Shown here one piece after another: positions 16,378-25,548 of a stretch of DNA of 64,000 nt. The DNA comes from Prolixibacteraceae bacterium. GTDB taxonomy: Bacteria; Bacteroidota; Bacteroidia; Bacteroidales; Prolixibacteraceae. A program made the translations under genes and the position numbers. Position 1 is the first letter of the stretch; each line of letters starts with the position of its first letter. The stretch is from the NCBI GenBank assembly GCA_003506435.1, contig DOAQ01000032.1, forward strand, positions 18,089 through 82,088, in the 5' to 3' direction. Under the pieces are notes generated by a model that made no database searches, was not told the origin of the DNA, and worked only from the letters and a program-made list of their open reading frames with translations.

Positions 16378-17943
16378 ATGACAAATTTTTCTCAGGTTCA
16401 GAAAACAAATTACTCTGAAGATTTCCTTTCGCAGGAGCAGGAATACCGACGCGAATTGGAGCAGTTTCGTAATAAATTGTTGCTGGTAAGTTCTCACGGT
16501 CCCGAAAAAGCCCGGCAGAAGCACCGCGAACGCGGCAAATTGCTGGCCCGAGAGCGTATTCATCTGTTGCTCGATCCGGAGACACCTTTTCTGGAATTAT
16601 CGGCATTTGCTGCTTACGGACAATACAATAATGAATTTCCTTCTGCCGGAATTGTTACGGGTATCGGCGTAATTCATGGTCGCGAGTGCATGATTGTAGC
16701 CAACGATGCCACGGTGAAAGGCGGCACCTACGTTCGAGAAACCATCAAAAAGCATGTGAGGGCACAGGAAATAGCGTTGCGCAATCAACTTCCCTGCATT
16801 TATCTGGTTGATTCGGGCGGCATTTATTTGCCTGAACAGGCCCGTGTTTTTCCCGACCGTTTCGATTTTGGACGGGTATTTTTTAATCAGGCACAGATGT
16901 CGGCACGCGGTATTCCGCAGATTTCGGTGGTAATGGGCTCATGTACTGCCGGTGGCGCTTACGTTCCGGCCATGAGCGATGAAACCATTATTGTGAAAAA
17001 TCAGGGAACCATCTTTGTTGGCGGTCCGCCGCTGGTAAAAGCTGCAACCGGCGAAGAAGTGTCGGCCGAAGAGTTGGGCGGCGCCGAAGTACACACTTCT
17101 GTTTCCGGAGTAGCTGATCATCTGGCTGAAAATGATGCCAATGCACTTCAGAAATGCCGGGATATCATTGCTTCGTTACCAATAAAGACAAAGGAACGAC
17201 CGGATTGGAAAACCATTCAGGAGCCAAAACTTCAGTCGGAAAATATTTATAAAGAAATACCCGTCGATCTGAAAAAACCGATGAATGTTCATCAAATCAT
17301 CAGGTATTTGACCGACAACAGTGATTTTCAGGAGTTCAAAGCCAACTACGGAAAAACCTTGGTAACTGGTTTTGCGCAAATCATGAGCTACCGGGTGGGA
17401 ATTGTTGCCAACCAAAGTTTTCTTACTTCGGAAGCAGCTTTGAAAGGCGCTCATTTTGTGCAATTGTGTAACCAGCGCAAAACTCCGATTATTTTCCTTC
17501 AGAACATTTCCGGCTTTATTGTCGGTAAAAAATACGAACACCAGGGCATTGCAAAAGACGGGGCAAAACTGATTCAGGCGGTCGCCAATTCGGTGGTCCC
17601 CAAAATAACAGTGATTATTGGCGGTTCATTTGGCGCCGGTAATTATGCAATGGCCGGCCGCTCTTTCGACCCCGAGTTCCTGTTCATGTGGCCTCATGCG
17701 AAAATTTCGGTCATGGGTGGCGAGCAGGCTGCCGGGGTTCTGCAAAGCATCGGCAACAACGGAGACACAAAAACTCTCCTTGATGAATTTGAAGAAAAAA
17801 GCACAGCATATTACAGCTCGTCGCGTTTATGGGACGACGGTATTATCGATCCGGCAGACACCCGGAAAGTACTGGGAATGACGCTTTCTGTTTGTTCGAA
17901 TCAACCGATTGGTGAACCACGGTACGGGGTTTTCAGAATGTAG
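16378..17943 (+). CDS. mccB: Methylcrotonyl-CoA carboxylase, carboxyltransferase (beta) subunit
   Basis: A 521-residue carboxyltransferase, the usual length for MCC beta subunits. Diagnostic stretches are LVDSGGIYLPEQ, VFPDRFDFGRVFFNQA and VVMGSCTAGGAYVPAMSDE (first oxyanion hole), GPPLVKAATGEEVSAEELGG, and GGSFGAGNYAMAGR (second oxyanion hole). These match MCC more closely than propionyl-CoA carboxylase. With the biotin carboxylase subunit at 18873 it would convert 3-methylcrotonyl-CoA to 3-methylglutaconyl-CoA in leucine catabolism. It is the first gene of a nine-gene run. A weak -7-like TATCTTTA (16361-16368) overlaps the leader, so the promoter may lie in the adjacent gene debris. Confidence 0.88.
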   Translation: MTNFSQVQKTNYSEDFLSQEQEYRRELEQFRNKLLLVSSHGPEKARQKHRERGKLLARERIHLLLDPETPFLELSAFAAYGQYNNEFPSAGIVTGIGVIHGRECMIVANDATVKGGTYVRETIKKHVRAQEIALRNQLPCIYLVDSGGIYLPEQARVFPDRFDFGRVFFNQAQMSARGIPQISVVMGSCTAGGAYVPAMSDETIIVKNQGTIFVGGPPLVKAATGEEVSAEELGGAEVHTSVSGVADHLAENDANALQKCRDIIASLPIKTKERPDWKTIQEPKLQSENIYKEIPVDLKKPMNVHQIIRYLTDNSDFQEFKANYGKTLVTGFAQIMSYRVGIVANQSFLTSEAALKGAHFVQLCNQRKTPIIFLQNISGFIVGKKYEHQGIAKDGAKLIQAVANSVVPKITVIIGGSFGAGNYAMAGRSFDPEFLFMWPHAKISVMGGEQAAGVLQSIGNNGDTKTLLDEFEEKSTAYYSSSRLWDDGIIDPADTRKVLGMTLSVCSNQPIGEPRYGVFRM

Positions 17944-18035
17944 TAAAACGAAGATGCGAATGTTTTTATGACCGTAAATTATACTTTGAGTCTTTGCTTC
18001 TTCGTGTTCAATATAGATTAATTTGATTTTAAAAT

Positions 18036-18809
18036 ATGAGCTACCAATTTATTGAAACAATTCAGGAAAACGGTCTCTGCCGGATTTTGCTGAACAGGCC
18101 GGAAAAGCAGAATGCAATTCATTCAGAGATGATTGCTGAACTGAGCGATTTTCTAAAACAACTTGCAAAGGATAACTCTGTTCGTATTGTAGTGCTGGAA
18201 GGAAAAGGAAAATCGTTCTGCTCGGGCGCCGACCTTACTTGGTTTGCCGAAGCTGCAACACGTTCGGGAAAAGATATCAGGAAACAGTTTGAACCCTTGA
18301 GCAAACTGCTTCGAAGACTGCAAACCCTGCCTCAGATAACCATTGCGTTGGCAAAAGGAAACATATTTGGCGGAGGCGTCGGACTGCTTGCAGCCTGCGA
18401 TTTTGTACTGATGGAAGAATCGGCAATACTGGCTTTCAGCGAAGTGCTGCTGGGATTGGTCCCGGCAACTATCCTTCCCTTTGTTGCCGGACGGATTAAT
18501 AAGCAACAGGCTCGTAAGTTGATGTTTACCGGAAAATATTTTCCTGCGAACACTGCATTGACAAACGGATTGGCTGATGAAATTGTTCCGGAAGGCAAGC
18601 TGGAAGAAGGTCTGCAAACACTTCTTTCTGATCTGAAAAATGCCGCGCCGGAAGCCATACAGGTTTGTAAAAAACTGATTAATGAAGTGTATTCAGGAAA
18701 AGTGAAACCGAAGAATTATCAGTACACAACAAAAATTCTGGCTGGCCGGATTGCCTCAGAAGAAGGAAAAGAGCGGATCGGGGCTTTCCTGGAAAAACGA
18801 AAAAAATGA
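18036..18809 (+). CDS. liuC: Enoyl-CoA hydratase/isomerase family, probable methylglutaconyl-CoA hydratase
   Basis: A 257-residue crotonase. The oxyanion hole is formed around FCSGADL and GGGVGLLAACDFVL. FSEVLLGLVPATILPFV resembles the LiuC branch, with a Pro-Ala-Thr turn in place of the PGAGGTQRL of classic crotonases. Between the two MCC subunits it fits 3-methylglutaconyl-CoA hydratase, giving HMG-CoA. It starts 92 bp after mccB and is followed by a palindromic element. The crotonase call is certain; substrate assignment rests on context and these motifs. Confidence 0.82.
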   Translation: MSYQFIETIQENGLCRILLNRPEKQNAIHSEMIAELSDFLKQLAKDNSVRIVVLEGKGKSFCSGADLTWFAEAATRSGKDIRKQFEPLSKLLRRLQTLPQITIALAKGNIFGGGVGLLAACDFVLMEESAILAFSEVLLGLVPATILPFVAGRINKQQARKLMFTGKYFPANTALTNGLADEIVPEGKLEEGLQTLLSDLKNAAPEAIQVCKKLINEVYSGKVKPKNYQYTTKILAGRIASEEGKERIGAFLEKRKK

Positions 18810-18825
18810 ATACCCTGTTACTAAT

Positions 18826-18860
18826 TACACCTGACAGGTTTTTAAAACCCGACAGGTGTA
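18826..18860. repeat. Palindromic intergenic element
   Basis: An imperfect 16-bp inverted repeat (TACACCTGACAGGTTT, 18826-18841, with 18845-18860; two mismatches, 3-base loop) between the hydratase and biotin carboxylase genes. Its ACCTG/CAGGT core recurs at 14568-14582. It could attenuate or stabilise the operon transcript. Confidence 0.6.
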
Positions 18861-18872
18861 TAAAATGATAAA

Positions 18873-20891
18873 TTGAAGCAATTCACCAAAATACTGATAG
18901 CCAACCGCGGCGAAATAGCCGTCCGGATCATCCGTACTGCGCGAAAGAAGGGCATCCGAACCGTTGCAGTTTATACTGAAGCGGATCGGATGTCGCTGCA
19001 TGTTTCACAGGCAGATGAAGCTGTTTTCTTAAAAGGGACCAGTCTGGACGAAACGTATTTAAATCAGCAATTGCTGATCCGGATTGCTGTTGAAAAAAAG
19101 GCCGAAGCCATTCATCCCGGCTATGGCTTTCTGGCTGAAAACGCTTCATTTGCTGAAGCGGTTGCAAAAGCCACGCTGGTTTTTATTGGCCCGGAGCCGG
19201 AACAAATCCGGTTGATGGGCGAAAAAAACACCGCGATTGAACTTGCCCGTTCGCTGAATATTCCGGTTTTGGAATCGGTACGAGGCACCAAAAATGAACT
19301 TCCGGAGAAAGCAAAAGAAATTGGTTTTCCGTTGATGGTAAAAGCTTCGGCGGGAGGCGGCGGAAAAGGAATGTTCATCGTTTCTTCGGAAGATAAATTG
19401 CAAACAGCGCTGGACAGGGCCGAACGGCAGTCCATCGATTATTTCAACAATGGGGAACTTTTCATCGAGAAATATATTTCCAACGCGCGTCACATCGAAG
19501 TGCAGTTGCTGGGTGACAATCACGGAAATCTCATTCATCTGTATGAACGGGAATGCAGTATACAAAGACGTTTTCAGAAGATTGTGGAAGAAGTACCTTC
19601 TGCTTTTTCCGATGATGATTTGCGTACAAAACTTTGTTCAGCCGCCCTGAAAATCGGGCAGGCGGTTGCTTACCGCGGATTGGGAACCGTCGAATTTTTG
19701 GTAGATGAAAACGGTGATTTTTGGTTCCTGGAAATGAATACGCGTATCCAGGTAGAACATCCGGTAACTGAGGCAGTAACAGGTATCGATCTGGTGGAGC
19801 AACAATTATCCGTTGCTGCGGGAACCCCGTTGCAAATAAAACAAAGCGATATTGTGCTGAACGGTCACGCTATTGAAGCGCGTATTTGTGCCGAAGATGT
19901 GGAGAAAGATTTCCGTCCCTCAACCGGAGTCGTAGAAAAACTTTGGTTCAGCAAATTGGCCGGATTGCGCACCGATACATTTATTCAGGAGCAAACCGAG
20001 ATCCCGCCTTTTTACGATTCTCTGCTGGCCAAACAAATTGTGCATGCCCCAAACCGGGAACAGGCAATTGACCTGCTTTGGCACAGTTTATCGGAAACAG
20101 CTTTTGCCGGACTGCAAACCAACATTCCGTTTTTGCTGCAATTGCTGGCCGATTCCCGTTTCCGGAAGAATGAAATCTCTACTTCATTTTTAAACAACTT
20201 TCCATTTCAACACCTGGAAAATTCCGTTTCGATGGCAGCAGCCTATTTGTTTTTCCATTTTTTCAGACATAAAAAGCAGGCTGAAAATCTGTGGCAGCAT
20301 ATTGGTTTTTGGAGGCAAAACATGCATCTCACTGTTTGGATTGACGGAAGGGAAACAGAATTCGGTACGTTGCAACATCAGAAAGGTATTGATATTTATT
20401 TTCAGGATAAGAAATATTCGTTTGAAGAAGCTAAATGGGATGACCAAAAATTGGAATTGAAAATCGACGGGCTGGCAGCGGTATTTTTTATTCAGGAAAA
20501 ACAATCGGAAACACGAATTTTTTTGCTGGGAAAATCTTATTCGGTGCGAAGCAACCTGGTTCACGGACAGATACGAATAGAAAAAAAAGAGAAAAAGCTG
20601 CAAAAACACTTTCAGCAGAAAATTAAATCGGGCTTGTTCGGAAAAGTGTTGTCGCTGGAAGTTACTCCCGGCAACCAGGTAGAAGAAGGGGCTGTTTTGC
20701 TGACCATTGAATCGATGAAAACCGAATTTCGTATTCTGTGTCCACAAACTTCCATAGTAAAAAAAGTTCATGTAGGAGCCGGCGAAATGATCAAAGACGG
20801 GCAGTTGCTTGTTGAATTGGAGGAAGTGACAAGTCGCAACGTGCAGTTGCAGTTGACAGTAGTCAAAGGTGAGACTTTCACTAAAACATAA
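18873..20891 (+). CDS. mccA: Methylcrotonyl-CoA carboxylase, biotin carboxylase/biotin carrier (alpha) subunit
   Basis: A 672-residue protein: biotin carboxylase residues about 1-450 (ILIANRGEIAVRII at 7-20, ATP-grasp Gly-rich loop GGGGKG at 161-166, EMNTRIQVEHPVTE) and a C-terminal biotinyl domain with Lys616 in ESMKTE, a variant of the usual AMKM. The start is TTG at 18873: the frame closes with a stop at 18861-18863 and the conserved fold begins at codon 6, so no ATG is available. It probably works with mccB on methylcrotonyl-CoA. The 64-bp gap before it holds a palindrome. Confidence 0.88.
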   Translation: MKQFTKILIANRGEIAVRIIRTARKKGIRTVAVYTEADRMSLHVSQADEAVFLKGTSLDETYLNQQLLIRIAVEKKAEAIHPGYGFLAENASFAEAVAKATLVFIGPEPEQIRLMGEKNTAIELARSLNIPVLESVRGTKNELPEKAKEIGFPLMVKASAGGGGKGMFIVSSEDKLQTALDRAERQSIDYFNNGELFIEKYISNARHIEVQLLGDNHGNLIHLYERECSIQRRFQKIVEEVPSAFSDDDLRTKLCSAALKIGQAVAYRGLGTVEFLVDENGDFWFLEMNTRIQVEHPVTEAVTGIDLVEQQLSVAAGTPLQIKQSDIVLNGHAIEARICAEDVEKDFRPSTGVVEKLWFSKLAGLRTDTFIQEQTEIPPFYDSLLAKQIVHAPNREQAIDLLWHSLSETAFAGLQTNIPFLLQLLADSRFRKNEISTSFLNNFPFQHLENSVSMAAAYLFFHFFRHKKQAENLWQHIGFWRQNMHLTVWIDGRETEFGTLQHQKGIDIYFQDKKYSFEEAKWDDQKLELKIDGLAAVFFIQEKQSETRIFLLGKSYSVRSNLVHGQIRIEKKEKKLQKHFQQKIKSGLFGKVLSLEVTPGNQVEEGAVLLTIESMKTEFRILCPQTSIVKKVHVGAGEMIKDGQLLVELEEVTSRNVQLQLTVVKGETFTKT

Positions 20892-20944
20892 AACGTTATC
20901 AATCATCATCATCATCACTTAAAAACAGAACATATCATTATAAA

Positions 20945-22102
20945 ATGAATGCGATTTTAACAGAAAAACATTATCAGATCAGGCAAAAAGTCCGACGCTT
21001 TGCCGAAGAAAAAATCAAACCACTGATCGGAGAATACGAAGCCCGCGAGGAATTTCCTGTGGAACTGGTAAAAGAAATGGGCGCAAACGGTTTGTTCGGA
21101 ATGTACCTGCCACAACAATTCGGCGGTCAGGGTACCGACTATCTTTCGTACATCATTGCAGTGGAAGAAATTTCGCGTATCGACAGTTCGATGGGCGCAA
21201 CGCTGGCGGCTCACAACTCGCTGGGAATTGGCCCTCTTTATGAGTTTGGGAACGATGCGCAAAAACAAAAATACCTGCCCGGACTCTGTACCGGCGAGCG
21301 CCTCTGGGCGTTTGGCCTAACCGAAGAAAATGCCGGATCGGATGCCAAAGGAGTGGAAACAACCGCTGAATCTGAAAACGGCAACTACCGAATTAACGGA
21401 CACAAAAAATTCATCACCAACGGTGGTTCGGAACTGGCGGCCGGAATTACCATTGTAGCCATTACCGGTGAAAACGGCGGCAAAAAAGAATACACTGCTG
21501 TTCTGGTCGACCGCGAAGCGCCGGGCTTTGTACGCGAACCAATGAAGCGGAAACTGGTTTGGCGCGCGGCCGATAATGCCATGTTGTATTTCAACGATTG
21601 TATGGTTCCACTTGAAAATCAGCTTGAAGAGAAAGGACAGGGTTTGAAAGTGATGCTGAAGACCCTCGACTCGGGACGGCTTTCGATTGCCGCAATCGGA
21701 CTTGGGCTGGCACAGGGCGCTTTCGAGATGGCAAAAAAATATGCAAAACAGCGAAAACAATTTGGCAAAACATTAGCAGAATTTCAGTCAATTTCATTTA
21801 AATTAGCCGACATGTCTTTGAAGATTGAAAACGCGCGGAATACTTTGTATAACGCGTGCTGGCTCAAAGACAACGGTCATGTTTACGGGAAACAGGCAGC
21901 CATGGCGAAACTGTATTCTTCGGAAATAGCACGCGAGGTGGCTGACGAAGCCATGCAGATTTTCGGAGGCAATGGTTTGTTCAGCAACCCGGAATGGCCG
22001 ATTGAACGGTTTTACCGCGACCAACGCCTGTTGCAAATCGGCGAGGGTACTTCCGAAATACTACGGATGGTAATTTCCCGTTCAATACTAAATGACGAAT
22101 AA
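20945..22102 (+). CDS. Acyl-CoA dehydrogenase (isovaleryl-CoA dehydrogenase by context)
   Basis: A 385-residue flavin-dependent acyl-CoA dehydrogenase with all family motifs (AFGLTEENAGSDAKG, ITNGG, QIFGGNGL). The catalytic base appears to be Glu367 in IGEGTSEIL, the position used by short-chain and butyryl-CoA dehydrogenases. Isovaleryl-CoA dehydrogenases instead carry a small residue there and a Glu about 110 residues earlier; here that helix reads LDSGRLSIA. So neighbours suggest isovaleryl-CoA oxidation, while the active site looks short-chain/branched-chain generic. It donates electrons to ETF. It lies 53 bp after mccA and 7 bp before the isomerase gene, consistent with one operon. Confidence 0.8.
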   Translation: MNAILTEKHYQIRQKVRRFAEEKIKPLIGEYEAREEFPVELVKEMGANGLFGMYLPQQFGGQGTDYLSYIIAVEEISRIDSSMGATLAAHNSLGIGPLYEFGNDAQKQKYLPGLCTGERLWAFGLTEENAGSDAKGVETTAESENGNYRINGHKKFITNGGSELAAGITIVAITGENGGKKEYTAVLVDREAPGFVREPMKRKLVWRAADNAMLYFNDCMVPLENQLEEKGQGLKVMLKTLDSGRLSIAAIGLGLAQGAFEMAKKYAKQRKQFGKTLAEFQSISFKLADMSLKIENARNTLYNACWLKDNGHVYGKQAAMAKLYSSEIAREVADEAMQIFGGNGLFSNPEWPIERFYRDQRLLQIGEGTSEILRMVISRSILNDE

Positions 22103-22109
22103 TTAAGAA

Positions 22110-23114
22110 ATGAACCAAGACCGAAAATCGGATCATATTCAACTGGCACTCGAATCGCAGGGAAACCTGCAAATGCACGACAAACGGTTTATTTACGAAC
22201 CCCTTTTGTCTGCTCACCCAAAAACTGCAAACAGCGCTTTCCCGTTTCTTGGAAAAACCATGCAATTTCCGCTTTGGATTTCGAGCATGACCGGAGGGAC
22301 TGCCGCCGCCCGTAAAATCAATGAAAATCTGGCACGTGCCTGCCGCGAATTTGGTTTGGGAATGGGACTGGGTTCGTGCCGTAAGATATTGTTCGACGAT
22401 ACGGTTTTTGCCGATTTTGACTGGCGTGATACGATGGGCAACGACCGCCCGTTTTATGCCAATCTCGGGATTGCTCAGGTGGAACAATTGCTTGAAAAAA
22501 AACAACAAAATGCAATCGATGATCTGATTGGCAGGCTTCGTGCCGATGGCCTGATTGTGCATGTCAATCCGCTTCAGGAATGGTTTCAGCCCGAAGGCGA
22601 TCGCATACGGAAAGCGCCGGTTGAAACGATTGAAAAGTTGCTTGCAACAGCCGGGTACCCGGTCATTATCAAAGAAGTGGGACAGGGAATGGGTCCCGAA
22701 AGCCTGCGTCGTTTGCTGAAACTGCCGCTGGCTGCGGTTGAATTCGCCGCTTTCGGAGGAACGAACTTTTCGAAGCTGGAACTGATACGCACGGAAGGAA
22801 AGGAAGCGTTTGAACCGTTTGTTCACGTAGGGCAAACCGCATTGCAAATGGTGCAGGATGTAAACGAATTGGTATCCACTGAAAAAGATTTGAAATGTCA
22901 TCATCTGATTATTTCCGGAGGGGTGAAAAATGCGCTTGACGGCTATTTTTATAGCGGATTGAGCCGCCTGCCATCTGTTTTTGGAATGGCCTCGGCAGTG
23001 CTTCAACCCGCCTCCGAATCGTACGGCACCCTGAAAGAATTTATTGAACAACAAATAGAACAATACCGTCTGGCAAAAGCATTTTTGAAAATAAACTTCG
23101 ACTATGCAGAATAA
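22110..23114 (+). CDS. fni: Type II isopentenyl-diphosphate delta-isomerase
   Basis: A 334-residue FMN-dependent isomerase of the Idi-2 family, near the usual length of 330-350. Recognisable blocks are KSDHIQLAL at the N-terminus, ISSMTGGTAAARKINENLA, GLGMGLGSCR, HVNPLQEWFQPEGDR, IIKEVGQGM, AAFGGTNFSKLE and IISGGVKNALDG. It interconverts IPP and DMAPP. Its stop lies 11 bases inside the next gene, HMG-CoA reductase, and it starts 7 bp after the acyl-CoA dehydrogenase. The gene thus physically joins the leucine-degradation part to the mevalonate part of the operon. Confidence 0.9.
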   Translation: MNQDRKSDHIQLALESQGNLQMHDKRFIYEPLLSAHPKTANSAFPFLGKTMQFPLWISSMTGGTAAARKINENLARACREFGLGMGLGSCRKILFDDTVFADFDWRDTMGNDRPFYANLGIAQVEQLLEKKQQNAIDDLIGRLRADGLIVHVNPLQEWFQPEGDRIRKAPVETIEKLLATAGYPVIIKEVGQGMGPESLRRLLKLPLAAVEFAAFGGTNFSKLELIRTEGKEAFEPFVHVGQTALQMVQDVNELVSTEKDLKCHHLIISGGVKNALDGYFYSGLSRLPSVFGMASAVLQPASESYGTLKEFIEQQIEQYRLAKAFLKINFDYAE

Positions 23115-24432
23115 AAAACTCATTCGCGGATTTTCGAAACGAAACAAGGAAGAGCGCATCGATTTTTTGATCGAACGGCTGGGGCTGACAGAGCAAATCC
23201 GCAACTGGCTATATACTTTCGAGTCGGACGACAGCGATTTTCAGCGCATCATCGATGAGCTGAGCGAGAACCCGGTTTCGAACTACCACATGCCTTTTTG
23301 CATTGCCCCAAATTTTCTGGTTAATGGTGTATCCCGCACCTTTCCGTTGGTTACCGAAGAAAGCTCGGTGGTTGCCGCCCTTGGAAAAGCGGCTGCTTTT
23401 TGGGCTGAACGGGGTGGTTTTCATACCGAAATAACGGGTACTGAAAAGAAAGGACAGGTACATTTTAAATGGAAGGGAAATCCGGAAAAACTGGCTGTTC
23501 TTTTTCCCGGATTCCGGGAAAAACTGATGGCTGACAGTTTTGGAATCACAGCCCGGATGGAAGCCCGCGGCGGCGGTATTACTTCGCTGGAACTTCGCTA
23601 TCTGCCTGAAATCCTGCCCGATTATTACCAGTTGGATGTTTCGTTTGAAACGCTCGACGCGATGGGGGCCAATTTCATTAATTCAGTATTGGAAAAATTG
23701 GCTGAAAGTCTTTTGCAGATTTTTGCAGAAAGCGGATTGTTTTCTGCGGAAGAAAAAGATTGCGAAATCATCATGGCTATTCTTTCCAACCACACGCCCG
23801 GCAGCCGGGTAAAAGTGTGGACCGAATGCCCGGTTTCGGAACTCGCAGGACTGGATGGCACCGCTAATTTTGCTGAAAAATTTACAGAAGCAGTTCACAT
23901 TGCACAAAACGATGTATCGCGGGCAGTGACCCATAATAAAGGTATTCTCAACGGAATCGATGCGCTGTCCATTGCCACCGGAAACGATTTCCGCGCCATC
24001 GAAGCCGGGGTACATGCTTTTGCCGCACGGAACGGGAAATATGCCTCGCTCAGTCACTCTGAAATCAGCAACGGACAGTTTCGTTTTGAAATGGAAATTC
24101 CGCTGGCAGTTGGTGTGGTAGGAGGAACTACCGCAGTTCATCCGCTGGCAAAATTTGCCCTGCGTATCCTCGACGATCCATCGGCGAAGGAATTGATGGG
24201 CTATCTGGCTGTTGCAGGACTGGCGTCCAATTTTGCAGCCATCCGGGCGCTCATCACCAGCGGCATTCAGCGTGGTCACATGAAAATGCACCTTAGCAAT
24301 ATTCTCAGTCAATTACAGGTTTCAGAAAACGAAAGAGCCGAAATCCAGAAACATTTTGCCGACAAAACGGTTTCTTATTCAGAAGTAGAAAACTTTTTGA
24401 ACAAGAAACGGAATGCCAAAACCACCAGTTGA
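23104..24432 (+). CDS. mvaA: Class II hydroxymethylglutaryl-CoA reductase
   Basis: A 442-residue class II HMG-CoA reductase. Signatures: Glu85/86 in TEESSVV, DAMGAN at 185-190, Lys279 in THNKG, Asp295 in TGND, and the flap His392 in RGHMKMH; all catalytic positions are present. It reduces HMG-CoA to mevalonate, or can run in reverse in mevalonate-degrading bacteria. The remaining pathway genes downstream argue for synthesis here. It overlaps the isomerase by 11 bp and the following kinase by 20 bp. No HMG-CoA synthase gene is in the window; the upstream leucine genes make HMG-CoA instead. Confidence 0.93.
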   Translation: MQNKKLIRGFSKRNKEERIDFLIERLGLTEQIRNWLYTFESDDSDFQRIIDELSENPVSNYHMPFCIAPNFLVNGVSRTFPLVTEESSVVAALGKAAAFWAERGGFHTEITGTEKKGQVHFKWKGNPEKLAVLFPGFREKLMADSFGITARMEARGGGITSLELRYLPEILPDYYQLDVSFETLDAMGANFINSVLEKLAESLLQIFAESGLFSAEEKDCEIIMAILSNHTPGSRVKVWTECPVSELAGLDGTANFAEKFTEAVHIAQNDVSRAVTHNKGILNGIDALSIATGNDFRAIEAGVHAFAARNGKYASLSHSEISNGQFRFEMEIPLAVGVVGGTTAVHPLAKFALRILDDPSAKELMGYLAVAGLASNFAAIRALITSGIQRGHMKMHLSNILSQLQVSENERAEIQKHFADKTVSYSEVENFLNKKRNAKTTS

Positions 24433-25369
24433 TTTTTTTGCCAACGGAAAATTGCTGCTCACCGCAGAGTACTTTGTACTTCATGGTGCCAAAGCGCTGG
24501 CATTGCCGGTGAAATTTGGTCAATCGCTGAAGGTCATTCCTCCCGGCCATTATGATTCATCCGTCGAATCTCATCAATTCTCATGGCAATCTTTTTTCCA
24601 CAATGAACGCTGGTTTTCCGGAGAATTCGATTCAGACCATTTTAGTATAAAAAAAGCCAGCGACTGGTCAATTGCCGAAACGCTTGTTCAGCTTCTGAAA
24701 ACGGTTCGGGAGATAAACCCGCAATTTCAGATTGAAGCAGGAACAACCATAAAAACCGTATTGGATTTCAATCCGAAATGGGGACTGGGCAGCAGCAGTA
24801 CATTGGTTGCAAATTTGTCGGAATGGGCAGGTGCCGATCCGTTTTTGCTGAATGAAAAAGTGTTCAACGGGTCGGGATTTGACATTGCCTGTGCAAAAGC
24901 TGCCGGGCCGGTTTTTTACCGGAAGGGACAAAAAGCTGAACCCGTTTTCCTGAAATATCCTTTTTCTGAAAACCTGTTTTTTGTCTATTCAGGGAAAAAG
25001 AAAAATACACGGGAAGCAATTTCCGCAAAAAGAATAGTGATTTCAGAAGAAAAAAAAGAAGAAATATCGGCGCTGACAGACCAGTTTTCGGCTTGTAAAA
25101 AGTTGAACGATTTTCAGAAACTTATAAAAATACACGAGCAGGAAGTGGCAGCCTTGATTGGTCAGGAACCCATTCAGCAATTACTTTTTCCCGATTTTTG
25201 GGGAGCAGTAAAATCGCTGGGCGCATGGGGCGGCGATTTTCTCCTAGTTGCTGCCGATCGGGATTTTCGGCAGGTGAAAACCTATTTTTCAGAAAAAGGA
25301 ATGACAGAAGTTTTTAAATGGGAGGAGATGGTGTTAACCCCTCTGAGGCTGTCCGAAAGCTTGGAATAG
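24413..25369 (+). CDS. GYDIA-family GHMP kinase, probable phosphomevalonate kinase
   Basis: A 318-residue GHMP kinase. Motif 1 is NGKLLLTAEYFVLHGAKAL (residues 11-29), the ATP loop GLGSSS is at 124-129, GFDIA at 155-159 is the family signature, and AWGGDF near the C-terminus is motif 3. Kinases of this type occur in mevalonate operons of Flavobacteriia beside a second GHMP kinase. With a mevalonate kinase at 26.6 kb, this one most simply serves as phosphomevalonate kinase, although the roles could be reversed. The start overlaps the HMG-CoA reductase gene by 20 bp, pointing to translational coupling. Confidence 0.78.
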   Translation: MPKPPVDFFANGKLLLTAEYFVLHGAKALALPVKFGQSLKVIPPGHYDSSVESHQFSWQSFFHNERWFSGEFDSDHFSIKKASDWSIAETLVQLLKTVREINPQFQIEAGTTIKTVLDFNPKWGLGSSSTLVANLSEWAGADPFLLNEKVFNGSGFDIACAKAAGPVFYRKGQKAEPVFLKYPFSENLFFVYSGKKKNTREAISAKRIVISEEKKEEISALTDQFSACKKLNDFQKLIKIHEQEVAALIGQEPIQQLLFPDFWGAVKSLGAWGGDFLLVAADRDFRQVKTYFSEKGMTEVFKWEEMVLTPLRLSESLE

Positions 25370-25370
25370 A

Positions 25371-25439
25371 GTCATTCCGAACTTGTTTCGGGATCTCATC
25401 TTTCTGATCATCAGACCCTGAAATAAATTCAGGGTGACG
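25371..25439. repeat. Short dispersed-type palindromic element
   Basis: A 69-bp unit starting GTCATTCC and ending GGGTGACG, so its termini read GTCA...TGAC. Inside is the hairpin ACCCTGAA-TAAA-TTCAGGGT. Units of this form (CGAACTTGTTTCGG..., ACCCTGAATTCAGGGTGACG) are known as dispersed intergenic repeats in many bacteria. It begins one base after the kinase stop and splits the mevalonate operon by about 180 bp. Confidence 0.65.
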
Positions 25440-25548
25440 CGAATTGCGGACTTTAAAACTTTTTGGATAGCCTCTCTCCCCTGAATCAGGAGAAAATGAA
25501 GGAAGTTGCTTCGGCGAAAATAAGACGAATGTTGATATCAAATGAAAT

